Assembly (NCBI GenBank): GCA_009937505.1
Contig: JAACFJ010000009.1
Coordinates: 18,459-82,458, forward strand
Direction: 5' to 3'
DNA length: 64,000 nt
Source of the DNA: Gammaproteobacteria bacterium
GTDB lineage: Bacteria; Pseudomonadota; Gammaproteobacteria; Steroidobacterales; Woeseiaceae
This document shows positions 59,644-64,000 of this stretch, one piece after another. Made by a program: the position numbers and the translations under genes. Each line of letters starts with the position of its first letter. The first letter of the stretch is position 1. Below the pieces are notes generated by a model. It had not been told where the DNA came from, searched no databases, and worked only from the letters and a program-made list of their open reading frames with translations.

Positions 59644-61719
59644 TCAAGGCCCCAATCCCCATACCATCAGGAATACGCTCAGGCTCACGGCGGACAGGCC
59701 GATAATTACAAATCCCACGAGCGTTCCGATCGGTAAGGCGACGCTGCGCCGCGCTCTCACGGCCAGCAGTAATGCCAGCGCGCCCGAGAGCCCGGCAAAC
59801 ACCCCCGCCCATGCGCCGAGGGCCGCCCAGCCCACCATGCCGAAGATCAGCAACATCTCGGAGAGCTTGTAGCTGACGCCCGCCGCAGCCCCGAATATGC
59901 CGAGTGCCGCAACACCGAAGGCAGCGGCAGCCCATGTTGCAAGACGGGCACCTTCCGCAGGCGCTGGCTGCCGCTTCTCCACACGACGCACGAGGGGCGC
60001 GAATGTCAGGACGAGGAAACCGATGACTACGCCGACCACGCTCGCACCGCCCCAGGACGCCACCCTGGGCAGGTCTTCCTTCTGCTCCAGTGCCAGCACG
60101 ACGAGTCGTGGTCCGACCGACGTACGGTACAACGAGCCAAGGAACTCCGGCGCCTCCATCTCGTCGACGCAACTCAGGTCAGGCTCGGCAGCCGGGTCGT
60201 CAAAGAACTTGTTCAGGAGGTCACCGGCGCACTCGACCGATCGCGACGGTCCGTGCCCGGCATACGGGAACTCGACGTAGGTGCCATTCGTAAAGCCTGG
60301 CTCGATCACATGCGCCAGGGGTGGCGGCGTAATCGGGTCCATGTCACCTTCGATGAGCAAGGTCGGAATATCTGTTTGCACGGCTGCAAAATCATCTCGC
60401 GGTCGCGGCGGCGCGCCGAGATCGATACAGCTCTGCGCCCACGCCTCATCATCACCTTCCGCCGAGAGAGCGTTGGTCAGGACCGGGAACTCCGCGCGAT
60501 CCACCGCGATCGATGCAGCCGCCGCTTCGCGATACCCGTCGTTACACATGATCGCGTCGTACATGCCCTGGCTGCCGCCGAAGAAACCGCCTGATGCCCC
60601 TATTGCAATGGCCTTGAATAGCCATTCATCGCGATTCTCGACAGCATCCGCCCAGGCATAGATGATCGCCGGCAGGGCCGGGTAATTCGATTGCTCGTAG
60701 AACAAGGTGAACGGCAGGAACGTCGCGACGTCGCTCAGGAAATACGCTTTCCCCGTCGGGTAGTTCTCCGTGTCCTTGACATCAACCACCACGGGTTCGT
60801 CCATCGTCGCACGCGCTGCGTCACGCACTCGCTCCCCGAGGTTCGGAAAGCTGTCCGCACAGCCGTCGTCAGCCTGGCACAACTCATCGAGCTTCCCGAG
60901 GTCGCGGTCGTACCAGTTGACCATGCGCCAGGAAATCACGTCGGCCCGTGCATCGAGCGGCACGATCGCGTCGAGCGCGACGGCCAGTATGCCCTCCGGG
61001 TCTTCCTTGATATACGCCTGCCCCAACAACGTGCCGTAGGAAATACCCCAGACGTTCCACTTGTCGAAGCCGAGTGCGATACGCAGCGCTTTGACGTCGC
61101 GCGCGTTCTCGATAGTGTTGTAGGCCGTTATGTCGACGCCCGCCGCCATCGCATTGCGTGCACATTCCTCGGCAGAAATGCGCGATGCCTCTGCACTCTT
61201 CGCAAGCGAGTCCACATTGCGGATTGCCGGGTTGCGCGAATAGTAGGTCTCGCAAAAATCACCGGAATTGACGATGCCGCGTTGCTCCAGGATGTAGAGG
61301 TCGCGGTGCTTGCGAATGCCGTGATCCTCGAAACGCCCGACGTAGTACTCGGCCGGAGCGCCGGGGCCGCCCGTCAGGTAGATGACCGGGTCGTCGCGCT
61401 TGCCGGGCTCGAGGCCAGAGTCATCCTCGTCATCCTCATCTTCTTCCTCATCATCCCAGGTCGAGGCCAGTTTGATGAAATGCAGTTCGATGAATCGGGA
61501 ATTCGGGTTCTCACGATTCTCCGGTACCTGCAGGAGTCCACACTCGATTTCGCCCGGCTCGTACTCGATGCGCTCTTTGAACGGACACACGAGCGTATCG
61601 ATGCGGAAGCTGTCGCGTCCGTAGAGGTCCGGCGTACCGTCGCCTACTTCGTCGGCTACAGTCTGCGCGTGCACACCGGCCGCAAAGAGTAGCGAAAAAA
61701 CAGTCAGGAATTTATGCAT
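59644..61719 (-). CDS. TAP-like alpha/beta hydrolase with membrane domain
   Basis: The protein is 691 residues with a signal peptide (FLTVFSLLFAAGVHA). The hydrolase domain has the oxyanion block IYLTGGPGAPAEYY, the nucleophile elbow WGISYGTLLG (Ser), an Asp in LLIEGDMDPITPP, and a His in FPYAGHGPSRS. This is the tripeptidyl-aminopeptidase-like pattern with TAP-like C-terminal domain. An unusually acidic insert (DDEEEDEDDEDDSG, near residue 90) lies before the oxyanion block. After about residue 540 come four hydrophobic helices, a tail not found in the secreted TAP enzymes, so the enzyme should be held in the inner membrane with the catalytic domain outside. The ATG has GGAG eight bases upstream. 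Confidence 0.82.
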   Translation of the reverse strand: MHKFLTVFSLLFAAGVHAQTVADEVGDGTPDLYGRDSFRIDTLVCPFKERIEYEPGEIECGLLQVPENRENPNSRFIELHFIKLASTWDDEEEDEDDEDDSGLEPGKRDDPVIYLTGGPGAPAEYYVGRFEDHGIRKHRDLYILEQRGIVNSGDFCETYYSRNPAIRNVDSLAKSAEASRISAEECARNAMAAGVDITAYNTIENARDVKALRIALGFDKWNVWGISYGTLLGQAYIKEDPEGILAVALDAIVPLDARADVISWRMVNWYDRDLGKLDELCQADDGCADSFPNLGERVRDAARATMDEPVVVDVKDTENYPTGKAYFLSDVATFLPFTLFYEQSNYPALPAIIYAWADAVENRDEWLFKAIAIGASGGFFGGSQGMYDAIMCNDGYREAAAASIAVDRAEFPVLTNALSAEGDDEAWAQSCIDLGAPPRPRDDFAAVQTDIPTLLIEGDMDPITPPPLAHVIEPGFTNGTYVEFPYAGHGPSRSVECAGDLLNKFFDDPAAEPDLSCVDEMEAPEFLGSLYRTSVGPRLVVLALEQKEDLPRVASWGGASVVGVVIGFLVLTFAPLVRRVEKRQPAPAEGARLATWAAAAFGVAALGIFGAAAGVSYKLSEMLLIFGMVGWAALGAWAGVFAGLSGALALLLAVRARRSVALPIGTLVGFVIIGLSAVSLSVFLMVWGLGP

Positions 61720-61862
61720 TGCCGATCTCCGGCTTATTGTTGTGAATTGAATCTAGCACGCGTGGGTACCTGATTGCAGATACGAGCAGCAGTGCTCTGC
61801 GGCTCGCAATCGCGCTAGAATCTGCTTTCTCAAAACGCGCTCGAATTCTTCGATTTCCAAGT

Positions 61863-62780
61863 ATGACGACTTCCCCGATCCGCGGCGTGCTGGTGCCGCT
61901 CCTGACGCCATTCAACGACGACATGACTGTCGCGACAGATCTCTACGTCGCGCACGCTAAGTGGCTGCTCGATCAGGGTTGTGCCGGGCTGGTACCTTTC
62001 GGCACAACGGGTGAGGCGTTGTCGATCGGCATCGACGAGCGCGTTGCCGCCGTACAGGCACTCGTCGACGGTGGCATCGACCCGGCGCTGATGATCCCGG
62101 GGACGGGGCTTTCGAACGTTGCCGACACCGCGAGGCTTTCGCGCGCCTGCCTCGACCTGGGCTGTGCCGGCGTAATGACGCTGCCCCCGTTCTACTACAA
62201 GGGCGTGAGCGAGGAGGGCCTCTACCGACACTTCGTGCAGCTGCTCGAGGCGATCGGTGAGAATGCCCGTATCTTCCTCTATCACATCCCGCCGATTGCG
62301 ATCGTCGGCATCCCGACGACGCTAGCAGCACGCCTGCACACCGAATTTCCGGAGCAGATTGTCGGCATCAAGGACAGCTCCGGCGAATGGGACAACACCC
62401 GCGCGCTGCTCGGCATCGACGGCCTGGTCGTCTACCCGGGATCGGAGCTGCCGCTCATCGAGGCGCTCGAATCAGGCGCACCGGGCTGCATCTCTGCAAC
62501 GGCAAACCTGAACGGCCGCGCCATCGCGAAGGTCATCGATGCGTACTTTGAAAGCGATACCGAGACGGCACGTGAACTTCACAGTCACGTGAAGCGGTTT
62601 CGCCTGCTGCTACAGGACTACGCCCCGATCCCCGCGCAGAAGCGGCTGCTTGCACTGGTGACCGGCGACGAACGCTGGGCCAACGTGCGCCCGCCACTGG
62701 TAGAGATGCCCGAGGCGCAGGGCCGGGAGTTGTTGAACACGCTGCGCCGAGAATTCGATATCGAGCTTCCGAAGATCTGA
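61863..62780 (+). CDS. Dihydrodipicolinate synthase-family aldolase
   Basis: The protein is 305 residues, a class I (Schiff-base) TIM-barrel aldolase/lyase. GTTGEALSIGIDE binds the substrate oxo acid, IFLYHIPP holds the catalytic Tyr, and QIVGIKDSSGEWDN holds the Schiff-base Lys. In DapA the first motif is GTTGES and Tyr sits in YNVP, so this is a family member of unknown substrate rather than certain DapA. It is convergent with a second NhaC-type antiporter gene at 22 bases. No ribosome-binding site is evident for the ATG at 61863. Confidence 0.85.
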   Translation: MTTSPIRGVLVPLLTPFNDDMTVATDLYVAHAKWLLDQGCAGLVPFGTTGEALSIGIDERVAAVQALVDGGIDPALMIPGTGLSNVADTARLSRACLDLGCAGVMTLPPFYYKGVSEEGLYRHFVQLLEAIGENARIFLYHIPPIAIVGIPTTLAARLHTEFPEQIVGIKDSSGEWDNTRALLGIDGLVVYPGSELPLIEALESGAPGCISATANLNGRAIAKVIDAYFESDTETARELHSHVKRFRLLLQDYAPIPAQKRLLALVTGDERWANVRPPLVEMPEAQGRELLNTLRREFDIELPKI

Positions 62781-62801
62781 TCGGGTTGACCCCGCCCGGC
62801 G

Positions 62802-64000
62802 TCAGAAGACGATAAACGCGTACCCGATATACGCGATTGCGGCCGCGGTCGCGGCGATCAGCGCATAAGGCAGCTGCGTCAGCGCGTGTTCCATCACGCT
62901 GACCCCGCTGCTCTGGGCCGACAGCACGGTCGCGTCGCCGTAGAAGCAGGCGTGACTGCCGAAGGAACTCGCCGACAGCAGCGCGCCGATCGTTAGCGCC
63001 GTCGGCACGTCCATCGCTGCACCGAGCGGCATGACGATCGGGATGGCGATGGCGAATACCCCCCAGGACGAGCCTGTCGCGAACGACACCAGCGCCATGG
63101 TCAGGAATACGATAACCGGATAGAGGAGCGGCGACATCAGCGGCTGCACGGACTCGATGACGTACTGCGGCAGCCCGAGGTGGTCGTTGACGGTCTTGAA
63201 CATGAATGCGACGACGACGATCGCGAGCGGCGGAATCATGATCTTGAAGCCGTCGAGCACCGCATCGAGGGCCTCGTAGGCGCCGAGCAGCTTCATCATG
63301 ACGACCAGCGGAATGGTTAGCGCCAGCGTGGCAATGATGCCGCGCAAAAGGTCGATATCGAAGTACCAGGAGAAGCCGATCAGCGCGACCAGGGGCACGA
63401 GAAACACCCAGATGTTACTGCGCGGCTGGCCGTTTTCATCGACCGGCCCGTCAACAACCTCGATCTGGTCGACGGGTTCCATCGCGGCGATGCCTTGCTG
63501 TGCAAGCTCCTCGGCGGCTTTCATATGCCCGATAAGCGGAAACCGCCCCGTTGCGACGAGCGGCACCAGCAACAGCGCAATAATCGGATAGAACATGAAA
63601 GGGATGCCGGAGATATACATCTTCATCCCCTCGCCAACCGCGGCGGCGCCGGTCGTTTCGAGTACCGCGGCGAAGAACACGGCCCACGTGGAGATCGGCA
63701 CGAGCACGCAGGTCGGTGCCGCGGTCGAGTCGACGACGTAGGACAGCATCGCCCGCGATACCTTGAAGCCGTCGGTGACCTTTTTCATCGAATTCCCGAT
63801 CGCGATCGCGTTCAGGTAATCGTCGATGAAGAGAACCATGCCCAGAAACCAGGTGACGAGCATGGACTTGTTGCGCGTATTCGCGTGCGTGGCCATCTTG
63901 CGCGCAAAGGCCGAGGCGCCGCCCGTCTTGATCAGGATGTAAATCAGGCTGCCCATGAGCCCGCAGACCATGATGACCCAGCCAATGGTCTCGTCCTGCA
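62802..64000 (-). CDS. NhaC-family Na+/H+ antiporter, 5' end outside window
   Basis: This is the C-terminal part (about 399 residues) of a second NhaC-type carrier. The frame stays open to base 64000, so its start is outside. Family stretches include MVTWFLGMVLFIDDYLNAIAIGNSM, DSTAAPTCVLVPISTWAVF, FATGSSWGVFAIAIPIVMPLGAA and FGSHACFYGDATVLSAQSSG. It matches the antiporter at 15959 in several blocks (for example GSSWG and DSTAAPTCVLVPIS versus DATSAPVCVMIPLN), so it is a paralogue. It is convergent with the DHDPS-family gene and may carry a substrate of that pathway. Confidence 0.85.
   Translation of the reverse strand, partial: QDETIGWVIMVCGLMGSLIYILIKTGGASAFARKMATHANTRNKSMLVTWFLGMVLFIDDYLNAIAIGNSMKKVTDGFKVSRAMLSYVVDSTAAPTCVLVPISTWAVFFAAVLETTGAAAVGEGMKMYISGIPFMFYPIIALLLVPLVATGRFPLIGHMKAAEELAQQGIAAMEPVDQIEVVDGPVDENGQPRSNIWVFLVPLVALIGFSWYFDIDLLRGIIATLALTIPLVVMMKLLGAYEALDAVLDGFKIMIPPLAIVVVAFMFKTVNDHLGLPQYVIESVQPLMSPLLYPVIVFLTMALVSFATGSSWGVFAIAIPIVMPLGAAMDVPTALTIGALLSASSFGSHACFYGDATVLSAQSSGVSVMEHALTQLPYALIAATAAAIAYIGYAFIVF

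Overview
This is a high-GC, densely coded, chromosome-like window. It most likely comes from a heterotrophic, aerobically respiring gammaproteobacterium. The evidence is a PlsB-type glycerol-phosphate acyltransferase, a KefC antiporter with its KefF/G-type oxidoreductase, an OmpA protein with a thrombospondin-3 type linker, TRAP transporters and a caa3-like cytochrome oxidase. A laminarinase-like GH16 enzyme and several sodium/proton antiporters suggest a marine habitat. That assignment is inference from gene content. I see no tRNA, rRNA, CRISPR array, prophage or transposase gene.

Layout. 1-6.3 kb: partial FFLEELY-type protein, DUF6524 membrane protein, TAXI TRAP receptor, DUF6265 and DUF3465 proteins, and an amidohydrolase lipoprotein. 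6.3-15.8 kb: an RND exporter convergent with a two-gene NAD-type formate dehydrogenase (subunits G and B fused, then A), a cis-3-hydroxy-L-proline dehydratase-like enolase bracketed by two identical palindromes, a collapsed pyruvate carboxylase remnant, and a TPR protein. 15.9-22.7 kb: a NhaC antiporter divergent from an opine-dehydrogenase-like gene and a MATE exporter, then KefC plus its quinone-reductase-like partner. 22.7-30.8 kb: a redox/sulfur-flavoured cluster built around a SARP/BTAD-AAA-TPR regulator. It comprises a tandem DUF4242 protein, OsmC and a flavin monooxygenase on one side, and a cysteine synthase-glutaredoxin fusion and an AhpD-like protein on the other. 30.9-38.9 kb: OmpA protein, DUF1295 membrane enzyme, a secreted protein, a DsbA-like lipoprotein, and a DctPQM TRAP system. 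39.0-47 kb: a five-gene caa3-like cytochrome oxidase operon convergent with a FixH-like/di-heme peroxidase set, flanked by the two ends of a rhodanese-like gene. 47-57 kb: GH16 laminarinase, then a molybdenum hydroxylase operon (coxG-S-L-M-D-E-like, form II active-site loop) ending at plsB. 57-64 kb: radical SAM protein, cytochrome c, an AT-richer orphan, a membrane-anchored TAP-like hydrolase, a DHDPS-family enzyme and a second, partial NhaC antiporter.

The dominant unexplained structure is a family of long palindromes, consensus GGGGACAGTGACTTTAAGTGCCAGGC, a short loop, then the reverse complement. It occurs at eleven full or compound sites plus one decayed site. It lies at eight of the ten convergent gene junctions. 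Its outer arm (GGACAGTGA) supplies the stop codon and a Gly-Gln C-terminus to six genes, and it also ends or extends the OmpA, KefC and RND proteins. Diverged copies carry paired changes that keep the stem.
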